Position numbers and translations under genes: made by a program. 64,000 nucleotides of DNA from Linyphia triangularis (taxonomy: Eukaryota > Arthropoda > Arachnida > Araneae > Linyphiidae). The notes beneath the pieces are model-generated. The model was given only the letters and a program-made list of their open reading frames with translations, did no database searches and was not told where the DNA came from. The stretch is taken from contig OZ021732.1 of assembly GCA_963978545.1 (NCBI GenBank), positions 29,418,123-29,482,122 of the forward strand, read 5' to 3'. Positions 23,077-34,850 of the stretch are shown piece by piece; positions within the stretch are counted from its first letter, which is position 1; every line of letters starts with the position of its first letter.

Positions 23077-24149
23077 TACGTACTCCTTTCCGAAAAAGTG
23101 GTACAGCAGCATAGTGACTTTTTTTTTTTCGTGGATATGCCTGCATCTTTTGAACAGCTGTAGAACGAATAAGAACATAGATTACATGCCTAGCCAAATC
23201 GTTTATTATCTGACTCTGCTTACCGTTTTGAGGCAAAATTTGGGATTAGCATGGAAGAGGGCCAGTGATCGATCCTCATCAAGGCTCATCTTGTGCAGTC
23301 TACCTTCAAAGTGAGTATAGACAAGGCGGCGATCGTGGAAGATTGTCTCGTGTCGATTGTCGCGGTATACGTCGGGAGTTTCCAGGATTTCTTCCTATTG
23401 AGACGCACATGTGGAAAGTCGCACATGTGGGCTCAAAAGATCTCTATGAAGTCATTCTCATCCCTTGGAATCGCCATTTGATCACCAAGTTCAAAATTAC
23501 GAAACCTAGTTGTAGATGTTGTAGTCACAATGGTATGACGCAGTTTTGACCAAGTATAGCCCTTGTGCGGGAAAACTTCAAAACAACCTATCAATCCATT
23601 ATCTGCCAATTGTTGTCACGAACGGTTAAAAGTCACTTGTTAAACCCTAACGGTAAGAACTTTATTTATATCTTTGTGGGCCCTGAGCAAATGTAAATTA
23701 AGTTGGTATGTTGAGAGTAAATTTTCTAAGCCAAAATTAGAAAATTAAAATTGCTATTCTTGCCAAAAATGTCGCCAACTCGCCTAGATTTGAAAAGAAA
23801 TATTATAGCCAAAAATATTTACAAACTGGCGATTTTTTAAATTTTTTTTTTCTTCTAAATTAGCGAAAATAGGAAAACAAACGTCAATTTATTTTAAATT
23901 TAATTGCATTATAGTATAATTGAAAGTTGCGAGATGTTCCACACCCTTTGTTGAATAGTTGATTAAATTTTCTAGCGACTTAAAATTCTGTGATTGTTAA
24001 ATATGTGTTTCTTATGGAAATCGTTTCCTCCTTGAAATTTAGAACAATCAACAGTTATACGGTAGTTAATGTGGAGAAAGTATTTCTATATGTGGAATTG
24101 CCTTCTGTAAAATGACCCTTAGAAGCCTAGACCTTGCACAATTTCACTT
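23077..24149. other. no gene recognised; PKC intron
   Basis: Frames near 23265-23549 are less AT-rich but show no family I know. No terminal repeats were found. The remainder is AT-rich. Confidence 0.4.
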
Positions 24150-25274
24150 TTCACTCCACAATGTCAATGTTGTCATCCTTTCAGTCTGCTACATCTTGAT
24201 CAGTGAATGCATCGGTGAGGAATTAGTATTAATTTTCCTGGGCAGTTCTTCTATCGGTATGTTTTATTGATCTAGGCGGACCAGGCAAGATGTATTCGTT
24301 CTTGTCAATGAATTTCCAAATTGATTTAAAGCGCTTGAAAACTAAAGTATGGAAGTCAGAAGAAATGTCAAGTTGTGAACACTGCTTCTAACATAATTTC
24401 ACATGTATGATGTCTGCATGCTAAATACTGGAAGCTCTTACCAACTTTTTGTTCAATCAAAATGTGTTCTTCTTTCTCTGGCCAGCGTTTGAGGATTTCT
24501 TGCTAAAGCACATAGTTTTTATATTTTCAGCTAATCTCAATGCTCCATAGTTTCTTAGACTATAGCTGTTGTTGCATATAAACTATGGAAGGTCTAATAA
24601 ACTTTGGAAGCAGGTGCCCTAGGTCTTTTCCCATGCCCATAACTGGTACTCTATCAACTATGTCTTCTCCTATTATATCTTGTAAATCCCAATGCATTGT
24701 AAGAGATACCGTTGAAGAAAACTTTTGGTTAAAATTCAGATGGATTAATCCCAAAAGAAGTGACTGATGATATAACTATCGCAGTTGTCTTTCGATCGCT
24801 TACTTTGTCATATCAACCATCGTATGGGCCTTCTTCAATCTTTTACGACTAGGTTCAGGTTCGTTGAGAGTACGGAATGTAACTGAATCTGCAGTATCAT
24901 ATTCAGCAGTTTCGGAACTTGAAGACGACGGAAAAAGGCACCACATCAATTGTTTTATTGTTTTCCTCATACTTATTCTTCTATTTCTCCAACTTCTTGA
25001 GTCGAGCTGCAGAAGGACATTCTTTTTTTTTTGCAACGTCAATTCCTACTATTCTTCCACGGCGTGCTTCTTCACATAGTGCCAATAAAATTGTCATGTC
25101 TTCTGGAACTTTAACCAACTTTATTACATCAGTGTGAACAATGTTGAAAAGGTCATTCAAATTCAAGCCCTTAAAAAAAAAAAATTCTCTCTTTTCAATT
25201 TCTACTTTTCTCTTTTTACACTTTATACACATTTTCCATCTTTGAATATTTTTTCCATTTCCATAATGACGGTT

Positions 25275-25305
<31 letters not shown>

Positions 25306-25372
25306 GTCACTTTAGCTTTCTTCCAGATTGACAAAACAGCCTCAGTAACTTCTGTAGCACTCTTGCGAACAG
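24150..25372 (-). pseudogene. relic B of an uncharacterised transposase-like family
   Basis: Read in the minus direction, broken frames occur in order. ATEVTEAVLSIWKKAKV is near 25350, KREFFFFKGLNLNDLFNIVH near 25190 and PEDMTILLALCEEARRGRI near 25100. LTMHWDLQDIIGEDIVDRVP is near 24690, LACRHHTCEIMLEAVF near 24400 and FKRFKSIWKFIDKNEYILP near 24320. The same block order is found in a family of uncharacterised, multi-copy arthropod proteins that I know only by pattern. The ACRHH block recalls the C/DxxH motif of several DDE transposases. Stops, shifts and A/T runs make it a dead copy. Relic A at 28670-29600 has matching blocks. Confidence 0.6.
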
Positions 25373-25380
25373 TTATAATA

Positions 25381-25815
25381 CAGGTTGGTCGTAAAGAAAC
25401 TTTGCCGATATATGGATCTCTAGCGGTCGTTCAATTAAACAGTTCAAGATGAGATTTCAGGTGTAGTTATTCGGAAGTATGAGCTCGTGATTCTGTGAAC
25501 GGCAATAAAATATCTCGTGGTTACAGTTATAGGTACAGAAACTCCCGTTTTTTTTTGTGATATATGTACCGTTCCATTGCTCTTTATGGTTTTTGCATGC
25601 GCTGAGAATTTTGCGACGGGAAAAGTTGGCGTTGTTATTCGAAAATTTCTAGTTTTTGTACCTGTAACCGTAACCGTGAGTTCCATTTCGTTGCCGTTCT
25701 CAGAATCTCGAGCATATACCTCTGAATAACTATACCTGAAATCTCATCTCGATCTGTTGAACGGGACTACCTCTAGAGGTCCACATATCGGCAAAGTTTC
25801 TTTTTGACCACCCTG
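25381..25815. mobile_element. 435-bp palindromic mariner-type MITE
   Basis: TA flanks the element (25379-25380 and 25816-25817). The ends CAGGTTGGTCGTAAAGAAAC and, reversed, CAGGGTGGTCAAAAAGAAAC continue as an inverted repeat to the centre (gagatttcaggtgtagttattc pairs with its counterpart near 25730). It lies directly beside relic B and probably interrupted its 5' part. Its open frames on both strands are mirror images from the palindrome, not genes. Confidence 0.85.
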
Positions 25816-25817
25816 TA

Positions 25818-26582
25818 TTTCAAATCTGACGATGAAAGAAATTTGCAGCAATTTTGAGTTTCGAGGCAAGTTTACGTACAGGAATTACCTCAGCTCATTG
25901 TTCAACTAACGACACCAGTAACTTTTCGTATCTTAACCTCACTATCCGATAAATTTACATAAAAAATATACGAACTTCGAAATAACACTGAGTAACTGAT
26001 CACTTCAGTAGAACAATTCGTGTGCAGATTCACTTCCTACATGGGTGTGCTAGCACCTACGAATCTCGAAATCTCTCTAGCGTTGCTGTGTCATTTTACG
26101 ACATCAGAACACCGAATATTTGTGTGTATATGATATTGTAACATGCAAAACACAATATGGTATGTAAATTAATGATTTTAGATTAATTATTTTTATGTTT
26201 CAATAACTTGATAAGCGTTTTAGTATAGAAATTTGTAAAATTTGCTATTTTTGACGGCTATGCGCCATCTTTAAATGTTTATACATTTTAATAACATTTT
26301 ACATAGTATAATATTTTATTACATAGCAACTTTTCAGAGAGTGCCCCGGTAAAAAACGAAAGTTCGAAAAAATTAATCACCTTAAAATATACTTTATGTA
26401 TGTATAAGATTCACTATTCTGTCGTCCCAAACACAAATGCGGTATCCGCTTTTTTTTGTAAAATTGAGTAATTGTTATTTAATGTCGTATCGGCACGGGA
26501 AATATCAAAAAGAAAATTAGTCAATAATTTAACTGTATGAAATTGTTAAACTTTTAACGGCTATTTCTCATTATGAAATCTC
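25818..26582. other. no gene seen; PKC intron
   Basis: AT-rich. The first bases may continue the 5' part of relic B across the MITE insertion. Nothing else was recognised. Confidence 0.4.
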
Positions 26583-26740
26583 TGGCCTCGCATGCTAAAG
26601 GTGCCGGGTTCGAATCCCGGGTTAGGCATGGATGTTTGTTATGGTTCGGCATCCACGTTAGGCTGTAGGTCCCGACCGGATTAGCTGTCATTGTGCATAA
26701 AAATAGGTCGTTGAGCGTACAAACCTACCAAACAATTTTG
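26583..26740 (+). mobile_element. second tRNA-derived SINE family, 5'-truncated copy
   Basis: The tRNA-like 3' half ggcctcgcatgctaaaggtg is followed by a B box GGTTCGAATCC. The next segment, gttaggcatggatgtttgt, is nearly identical to the segment after the B box in the main SINE family, but the downstream body is different (cacgttaggctgtaggtccc, gtacaaacctacc). The A box is missing. The end is uncertain and no clear target duplication was found. Confidence 0.6.
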
Positions 26741-28189
26741 AGATCAGTTGTAGATACCACTTCTGTACTTAGTACGCCGGCAGTATTGCTCTAAGTTGTA
26801 ACTGTGAGCATAACTTTCAATTTGAAGCAATATAGAAGAGAAAAAAAAAACACTTTTCAAATAAATTTATTTTAAAATAGTAAAAATTTGGTTTGAAACT
26901 ACGTAGTCGCAATTAAAAAAAAAAAAAAAAAAATGGAAATCGATATTTTAATTTGCTACTATTTTTCCTCACCTAAACCCTGAACTTTAAGTATGTTTTT
27001 AAATCTGTATAGAAAAACAAGTAAAGCGTCGCTTCGTTTCCCTGAAAGACATTTTTTCTTAAATTTTCTCTGAAATACAATCGCAACCAACCTAAATTCC
27101 AAGAGCTTCAGTCTGAAAGGGTTAAGAAAATAATTTTGTTTTTAAACCTAAGTATCAAACAAGTGAAGAAAGGAACGGAGCGCGTGGGCATTTTTTTTTC
27201 TCCCAAGAGACCTTCGCCTACATCACTGAAGAGGAGTTGCTTTCATTAAAATCCGAGGACTGATTGCAAAAAGGCCACTTGTCCTTGCATTCTATTTATT
27301 TGCACGCGGTTCAACGAACGGTGGACAAATGGTATGTTGTGCAATTCTTTCCTCCATTTTTTTCATTTTTGCGTCTGCAGTGTCCATTAGGGTGTCCCAA
27401 AGAATCAACTTTTAAAAATGTGTCACCCTCCTAAAATGTTCTTTCTGTGAATATAAGACACCTTGAATTTTTTCAGAATTTTAAAACAATATTTAGGTGT
27501 CCCTCAAGGTCAATGAATTTACATAAAAATAGCCCGAATAGTGGAAAAATGGTTTTTTTTGTTAGTTACACTAAATACTAATAATGTTAAAATGAACTTT
27601 TTTTCATTTGTGAAAGCTTCTTTTAATATTTTTCCAGACACATTTTCTATCAATTATGTTTTTGTTCCGAGTAAGAAGAGACATAAAATATTTCTATAAT
27701 GAAGAAAAATACGATACATTTCTACATTCTGCATAATTATGCACACAAAGTAATAATAATTACTTAAGACTACAATAATTATTATTTAAGACTACATTAA
27801 ATACTTGCCACTTAAGTATACAATTATTTATTTTACCATTGGTAAATCAAACAAAAGAGGAAGAATTTTTTCAAACGATCACATATTTACAATTTTTTTT
27901 TTTAGCAGCTACATTTTAAAGATATTTTGGCAATTGCACTTCGTAAAGTTCTTTTTGTGCATCTGTACGATATGTAACAAAAACTGTTTTTGTTCTTCAT
28001 TTTTTTTTTACGTAATTTAAGTCCTGGATCAAGACAGCCGCTTGTTCAGCGATATCATTTACGCAAAGCAAATTTTAAAAAAAAATTAGCTTTTTATATG
28101 TGCAATAACAAAGGTAGCTTTTTTATAGGATGGCGTTTCAAGCCAAACTCTTAACTGGTACTCTGAGGAAACTTATCTTCAATTTCAGT

Positions 28190-28221
<32 letters not shown>

Positions 28222-28669
28222 CACTTTTAGAAATACACAATTCATACAATTTATGATGAAGTCTTTCTAATATGTGTAAATTCGAACTCTTTTTCATGTT
28301 CAAAACTAGTTTTAATTTTTACTCATCAGAAACAAGATTTGAAAACAAGCTAAGTATTGCAAGTTCTCCACTTAAATACCAGGAATGACAAAAAATCATT
28401 TTTAATTCTTTATTGCTTAATTGTTTATCCACATATTCTGTCAACCTTTATATTAGTAAACCATCGTTAGGAGGGGCATCAACAGCAGATCGGCAAGGTA
28501 AACAAAGACTGCAAATACACACATACTTACTTAGTCCTCGTTCACAACAAACCAATTAAAGCGTTTATTTCCTTGAAACTCTTCAACAGTTAATGTCATT
28601 GTAGCTTCATTGTCATTAAACAATAACTCCATTTCATGGTGTAAATGGTTTTTGCCATCCAACTAGCTC
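26741..28669. other. no gene seen; PKC intron
   Basis: AT-rich with poly(A)/poly(T) runs near 26917-26934, 27894-27903 and 28195-28220. Near 28610-28690 a minus-strand frame (PGAIHFTEL) may be a further block of relic A. Confidence 0.4.
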
Positions 28670-29600
28670 GGTGAAGTGAATAGCACCTGGTTTTTGAATG
28701 TTAAATTAAATCCAATCAAATTGAAACGAATGTTAAAATCATCCAATCATTAACAACGCAAGATTTAAAAACTCTGTAATCATCCCTAGGTAGTTTATAG
28801 CAATCTTTAATTGATAAGAAATACAAGTTTTTAAACTGCCTGATGTTGTAATTAGAGGTATTGATTGTTTTTGGTCCATTGTGGTTGAGCTTAGACCAAT
28901 TTTCTTCTAATCTCTTGAATACAAGGATTTCAGGTCCAGAAGGTTGTCCAAAGTACACTGAATGCATCGAAATGTAGAACCTCAAACATTGGATGGTGAC
29001 ATGCTATCCACAAAATATTTATCACTTTTTTTTTCCTCAATAAGAGTACAGGCTCCATTGAATCTTCCACTATTTGATGCAGTTGTATCGAAACACTACA
29101 AACCAATTACTTAGGATTCTCACTTCCATAATTTTAAAACAACATCAGCCGCTGCTTTGCTATTTCCAGACAATAACTTAGTGTGCCATCTTTTTGAGTC
29201 GATGTACCTATCCCTCCCATGCAAGGGAAAACGCAACTCCTAATTTCTTGACTATACGTCTTTATTAGTACATGTTAACACTCTAATTGAATGATACAAA
29301 ACAGTTATATTCTGATTACACAAAAGCGCCATCTCTCGGGCGGATATTGCAAAACAATTCTTAACACTTAGGAACGCCAATAAGTTTTATATTTCCATCT
29401 TGCAAAGAAGAAACCACTACCGCTAAACGAGCTATCTTTCCTGTGCTTTTTGATAACATATTGGGTAAGAATTTACCATCCCAACGAACTACTGACTTTG
29501 ATGCTTCAATTTGGGTTTTTAATTGTTCAGCAGTTTCTCAGAGAAGACGTTGGAGTTCCCGGTGAACAGTATTTTTTAAAAGCACTACAACATATTAAGA
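28670..29600 (-). pseudogene. relic A of the uncharacterised transposase-like family
   Basis: Minus-direction blocks in order are VVRWDGKFLPNMLSKSTGK (near 29505), VSSLQDGNIKLIGVPK (to 29367), LLSGNSKAAADVVLKLW (from 29180), CFDTTASNSGRFNGACTLIE (from 29095), and IACHHPMFEVLHFDAF (near 29005). They are followed by GPEILVFKRLEENWSKLNHN and a longer open tail to 28716. At least one frame shift separates CFDTTASN from IACHHP. A 185-bp solo LTR splits it between GVPK and LLSGN. The blocks parallel relic B. The function is unknown; a DDE-type transposase is my inference from the CFDTTASN and ACHH motifs. Confidence 0.65.
29182..29366 (-). mobile_element. solo LTR (185 bp)
   Basis: The segment begins TG and ends CA, is flanked by a perfect 5-bp duplication CTTAG (29177-29181 and 29367-29371), and interrupts the coding frame of relic A exactly between GVPK and LLSGN. 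Read on the minus strand it runs TGTTAAGAATTG to GATGGCACA and contains an AATAAA hexamer, as a retroelement LTR would. No internal retroelement sequence is present, so it is a recombined solo LTR. Confidence 0.75.
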
Positions 29601-30117
29601 TTGAAAAGCATTAAAAGAAAAATGATCAGAAAAATTAAATATGGTACTTAGATATATTTCTTCAATGATAAATTTTAATTGAAAAATACAGAAAGTATAT
29701 CACCGTATGAGTTTATAGGATTAGATTAAATATTTTAAACCAAATTTACAGCCTGTCCCAAAAATATAGACACATAATACAGACATAAAAAATGACATCC
29801 CAAGCTAAAATACCTTTCATGTATTTTCAGAAATGATTTAAATATATTTTTTTAATTGATTTATTTGGTTTTATAATAAAAAGTATTAGAAAATAAGTAA
29901 AAACTGAGTACAAATTAAAAATTGCCTATTCCATAAATATAGACATTGTTTGACTTTCCTTAAAAGTATTATTTGTTAAATATTTTTTTTCAGCAGAAGG
30001 TTATTTATTTACATTCCTTGAAAGTACTTATCGTCTGCTTTTCTGACTTTTATTGGTTTGGATGAATTTTTCGCTTATTTTCGACTAACAAATCGATGTT
30101 TTCACAAATTCAACAAA

Positions 30118-31087
30118 ATGCCTGGAGGTAAAGAGAATGCGAAAGAGATTATTGAAGTTTTGAATTTAAAACGAAAGATACTATATCCAAGATTTTAAAG
30201 AGATCTTTAAGAAGTGTTTACAGATTTTTGCATAATGGCGACAAGTTGTTTAGTAAGAAGACTTGGTCAACAAAGAATAACATCTATGCGCAGTGACAGA
30301 ATCATTCTATGCATGGCATTTAGAAAAATATGTCATTGCGACAAATTGCATCCAATTTTGGAGTTTCAAAAAATACTATTCACAGAATAATACTGGAATT
30401 TAAACGAATAACTTTCAAGAAAATCTTGAACATACTATGCTTAAAAGTATACCATAAAACTGGACGTTTAAACTGGGCAAAGAAATTGATGTCTTACGAT
30501 GATAAATGGCTGTCAACAATATTTAGTGACGAGAAAAAGTGGAACTTAGATGGTCCAGATGGATATAAATTTTACTGGCATGATTTAAGAAGCGAAACAA
30601 TAAGGTTTTTTTTAGTAGACAGCGAGGTAGAGGATTAGTAATGACTTGGGGTGTTTTTGGATTTAATGGACAAACATTTTTGGCAACTTGTAGCAAGAAA
30701 ATGAACTCCCAGGACTATCAGCAAATATTAGAGGCCAATTTTATTTCACTACAGGATTTGCTGGGAGAACCAAACTGTGCTGCAACAAGACAGGGCGCCT
30801 ATTCATGTGTCTAACTTGACAAATATGTGGTTCAACATGAATAATATCAATGTCATGGACTGGCCATCGCTTAGTCCAGACTTAAATCCAATGGAGAACG
30901 TGTGGGGACATCTAGCTCAAAAATTATATGAAAATGGACGTTAATATTTTTCAAACAAGGACCTTAAAGCAGCGATAGAGATAAGATGTTATGAACTGCC
31001 CCCAGAGGTAAGCAAAACTTGGTACTTTCGACGGAAAACCGTGTATTTGAAGTGATTCAAGGTAATGGAAACACGATTAAATACTAA
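30118..31087 (+). pseudogene. broken Tc1-like transposase
   Basis: It starts MPGGKENAKEIIEVLNLKRK at 30118 and then shifts frame. MSLRQIASNFGVSKNTIHRI (from 30330) is the helix-turn-helix. SDEKKWNLDGPDGYKFYW carries the first catalytic Asp, and a shifted frame reads DWPSLSPDLNPMENVWGHL with the catalytic Glu. The block around the second catalytic Asp is preserved only in a broken form (cctattcatgtgtctaac). A stop follows NGR near 30942. At least three shifts or stops make it inactive. It is close to the Tc3-type subgroup. Confidence 0.8.
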
Positions 31088-31244
31088 CATTTGTAACTGT
31101 GTTCCCCAACCTTAAATATAACCCATAAAACAAATATTGTCTATAATTATGGGACAGCCTATTTTTTTGTTTTTCTAAATAAATTCAGCATTTGTTGTTT
31201 TTTCTAATAAATTAACCCGAACTTGGGTTTTTCGTAGTGTTTAT

Positions 31245-32611
31245 AACTGAATCGGTTTTTGAGAAACCCTATGAGTCAGGTGAGAGCAACTTTTGGGAAA
31301 TCGAGAAAAACTGTTTCTGACAAAACGACAAAACTCTCTCTATATTTTTTTCCAATAAAATTTAATGTTTGGAGCTAAATACAATCTTTGTGCTCAATGG
31401 ATGAATCAAAAGATAAATAATTAAATTATTATGGATTTTTAAAGTCGGTTGACTTATGCAGTTTCTCAAATACATGCACTTTAGGCAAAAATTAATTGCA
31501 TTCTAAATTATACAAAATAAAAAGTACACTTAGTGCAACCTCAAAAATGTAATTCTAAAACAAAGAGAAACGTTAAGTAAATATGAAACGCAAATAAGAT
31601 TATTTAGTTCTATGAATAAGAATGGTATAAATGACAAAATAAAATGAAATTTATTCATTCACTGCAGTTTTCTGCTAGAATCAGATGTCACTGGTGAACT
31701 ATCTCTTTGTAGAATGCTTGGATGTTTTCTTCATCTGGGATGTATTTCACCAGTTTATTTATGTTTTCAATTTTTTTTTATTGAAGGGGATTTTCCCACT
31801 TAGATACACTGGTTCATTTGAGAGTGACAGAAGCAGCTTTTTATTGTTGTTTGATCAAATAAAAGACTTGGTGATTACAACATCCTTATGATTGAAAGGG
31901 TATAGAAACTACATGAACTACGAGATTTTAAAAGCTACTTTCTCGTTCTTTGGAATTATTTTACTACATTGACTTAATGCAAAGCATTTTCTTTATATTT
32001 AAAAAACGAAAACAAATAAATAAAACATTAGTGTACGTAGCATGAAACACTTAATTAAATTAACTCCTCTGGGTATGGAAGATTTTTCTTTTCCAGTTTG
32101 TGTGCGCTGAGCCTTTAACTTAGCTTTCTGGATAATATTGCACTTGTAAGCAAAGGTCTCTTAAATCGTTACTTTCACTTCTTTGGTATGTTATTATCAC
32201 TTATTTTCGAACCATTACCAATCGCCGAACTATACAATAAAATGAATAAATATTGAGACTTATTAAGCAAGAAGAACAAACACCGGTAGTAGCAAAACAT
32301 ATGTAAAGAATGTACACTGTACTGTACAGTACACCGAAAAACCTTCGCTGATAATGAAAGCGAAAGTATGCGCATGTTCTCGGCTCCAGCGATGCGGGCG
32401 TGTATTTGAGAAACCCCATAAGTCACTGACTTATGGGCTTTCTCGAATAAACAAAAACTTACATACGGGAGAACTCCGTGTAAAATAACCTATCTCGTTA
32501 GGTTTCGCTTCCGAAATATGCATCTACCTCTGAAGAATTGATTTATTACTAAAAACTCGATTTCGACAAAAAAGTAACTTATGGGGCTTTTCAAACAACT
32601 GATTCAATTAT
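31245..32611. mobile_element. nested TA-flanked DNA element in the Tc1-like right arm
   Basis: The left end TATAACTGAATCGGTTTTTG pairs with the reversed right end TATAATTGAATCAGTTGTTT, continuing through gaaaccctatgagtca and gaaaagccccataagtta. Near 32407-32447 two more copies of this terminal motif meet head to head (ttgagaaaccccataagtca, then gacttatgggctttctcgaa), so two elements may abut here. The borders are good to a few bases. No transposase was recognised. Confidence 0.65.
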
Positions 32612-32713
32612 ACACATATGAAAAAAAAAAAAAAAAAAAAAAAAAAATCTATTTCTTATTTTTATTGTGAATAGTATTTTATGCTTTTGTCTATATTTTT
32701 GGGACAGGTTGTA

Positions 32714-34080
32714 GGATAAAAATATTGGTAAGAGAAGTCTGGTACAGTACTACTGTCTGCATATTTATAGAAATCCAAATGTTGCAGGAATTAACTATTT
32801 TCTATTAGCTAGCCTATAAACTTTTTTAAATGACGTGACTTTTTTTGTGTAATATATGACAACAAAAAGAACATTTTTAGAGAGCGAGACCAGGCATTTA
32901 AATATAATTATTTTTTTCCTTCTTTTTTTTCTTGACTTGTCCTGGGACACCCTACTGTCCATAAATATTGCATTTCATATCCAGGAAGATTTGTATATGT
33001 GTCTTTAATTTTTTGTTCTGCACTATAGATGTTAGTTTAGCTCTGTACTACGTGTTGCGTTTGAGATTTTGAAGAGTCTATCATAATTATTTCGTATAGT
33101 GTATTTCTTTTATATCCATTTTAGTTAAAGCTTTTTCTCAATATAAACATTTTAATTAAACTTACGTACTTATACGAGCTTTAAAGTAATGGCACCGGTT
33201 AGGTTGTATTTGAATTTTTTTAAAAGGTTGTAGAAAGTTACCAAACTTTAAAACTTAGCTTTGGGGTAAAATGGGGCTCAGATAGACGATTATTATAATT
33301 ATTATTTTTAATAATTCAGCAAGCATTTTTGAACAACGTAATGGTATAAAGCTTGTGTTGCCGCTGTTGTTGATTCTGTGACGATTCAAGCACGTGCTTG
33401 AGCTTGATAACGCATTTGCTTCTGTGTAAAAAATTGCAGAATTTTTCGTGAAGAATAAATGAGTTATTTTTGTCATTCCGATTGAGTAATTGTATGAATC
33501 TAAAATTATGTAAACATATGTACATGAATTCAAGCGTTTCCAACACTAACACAACATATTTTGAATAATGACTGTCAGACGAACAAAATTACTAGTTTTG
33601 AAAAAAATATTAAAAATACTATCCACTCTTTAGCTATAATGGCTAAATTATAATTTTTTCCCCTCCTAATATGCTTCCTAAAAAAGTCAATCCATAATAT
33701 TATAAAAATTTATGCATGTATGGTTGGTCTAAAATGAAGCGGTCTATTATTCAAACTACAAATCTGTGATGGCTTAAAATACTTTTGTAAATAAGTACGC
33801 TGTTAGATAAGCACAGAGATGGTGCTGATTTTGAAGTAGTGAAGCAGAGAAGCTGCATTTGTTGTCCAAACTGCGTTTTTGTTACCAGATGATTTTCTAT
33901 AATTTATTCTACACAATGGTGAAGTTTAATGATGGTTAGCTGCACGGGAAATACTTAAAAATTAATAAGTTAGCATCAACTACATGAAGTGAAGTTCTGA
34001 AACTTTAAACCGCCATTTCAGTTTCAAACATTACTTCTGTTTTTAGCAAAGTAGTATGTAAATGAACTCATTAATAATCC
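32714..34080. other. no gene seen; PKC intron
   Basis: AT-rich. The frames around 33255-33552 are short and without recognisable similarity. Confidence 0.45.
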
Positions 34081-34089
34081 AACAAATAT

Positions 34090-34850
34090 TTTTTGTGCAA
34101 TGAGTTGTTTAAAAATGATAATTTCATACTTCATTTTAGCATTATTTTCAACGTTTACCAACAGATGGTGCCGACCAAACGGTATACTGGTTAGCGTGCT
34201 ACCCTCTAGACCGCGAGGTTGCGGATTCGAGTCCCGTGTTAGGCATGGGTGTTTGTAAATGTATGTTGGCTTGTCTAATGACGAATGTTTCGGCGCATTA
34301 TAGCCCTCGTGTTGCTGACGGCGCCAGATAATCTGAAAACAACCAACCAACAGATGGCTCCAATATCTTGAAAAATGATTATTTTATCATTCTGTACAGT
34401 TGTGTTTTTTGTCCTCAAAAATGATCAGTGTGTCTTTTAATATCATAAAAATTATCATCTAATTTTGTGCTTTTGCCCAGAAGTAGAACCATCGTTGGAT
34501 AACAACGATGGCTTCTGGAAACTGATCCTCATATCTTTCTCTGCAGTTGCATCTTTTTTTGTGATAAAAAGTTTTCTTACCTCATGCTTCAGCATTAACT
34601 TGCACGTTTATCCAACAGATTACTACTGATAAAATCATCATCACTTATTTTTCTTAAGTTGACTTTTCATCAAAAATGATCATCTCGTGTTTCAGTATTA
34701 ATTTTAATGTTTACCACCAGATGGTTCTAATACCTTGAAAATAATCATTTAATTTTTCAGTACAGTTATGCTATTTTTATCACCAAAAATGATCATCTTA
34801 TTTTATAATGCAGCATTAGTTGCACAGTTTGTCAACACATATTTGTACGG
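34090..34850 (+). repeat. diverged satellite-like tandem repeat, block 1
   Basis: Phrases recur in the same order: caacgtttaccaacagatgg, aataccttgaaaatgat, then aaaaatgatcatctcat and cagcattaatttcaacg. Recognisable restarts occur near 34150, 34350, 34610 and 34710. The unit is roughly 150-220 bp with large variation in length. A SINE (34169-34346) is inserted in a ccaacagatgg of the unit. A second block follows at 36290-36870. Confidence 0.6.
34169..34346 (+). mobile_element. tRNA-derived SINE, copy 5
   Basis: A full-length member with A- and B-box regions (tatactggttagcg; attcgagtcc with one change). It is flanked by a perfect 11-bp duplication CCAACAGATGG (34158-34168 and 34347-34357). The duplicated word is part of the surrounding tandem repeat unit. 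Confidence 0.92.

Larger units (their letters stand above)
29749..32711 (+). mobile_element. Tc1-like transposon with IR/DR ends and a nested element
   Basis: The outer ends CAGCCTGTCCCAAAAATATA and, reversed, CAACCTGTCCCAAAAATATA are flanked by TA (29747-29748 and 32712-32713). A second copy of the motif lies inside each arm (about 29924 on the left, about 31131-31160 on the right), giving the inverted-repeat/direct-repeat layout known from Tc1-like transposons. The spacing is about 175 bp on the left. On the right it is about 150 bp once the nested element (31245-32611) is subtracted. Confidence 0.85.

Noticed and set aside
24800..25042. 80-residue minus frame with SSSSSETAEYDTADSVTFRTLN as a separate host gene
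   Set aside because: It lies between, and in line with, the other blocks of relic B and is interrupted by stops; it is better read as part of that degraded family member.
25444..25729. Overlapping frames on both strands with VTVTGTKTRNFRITTP and its mirror
   Set aside because: They arise from the two arms of the palindromic MITE at 25381-25815.
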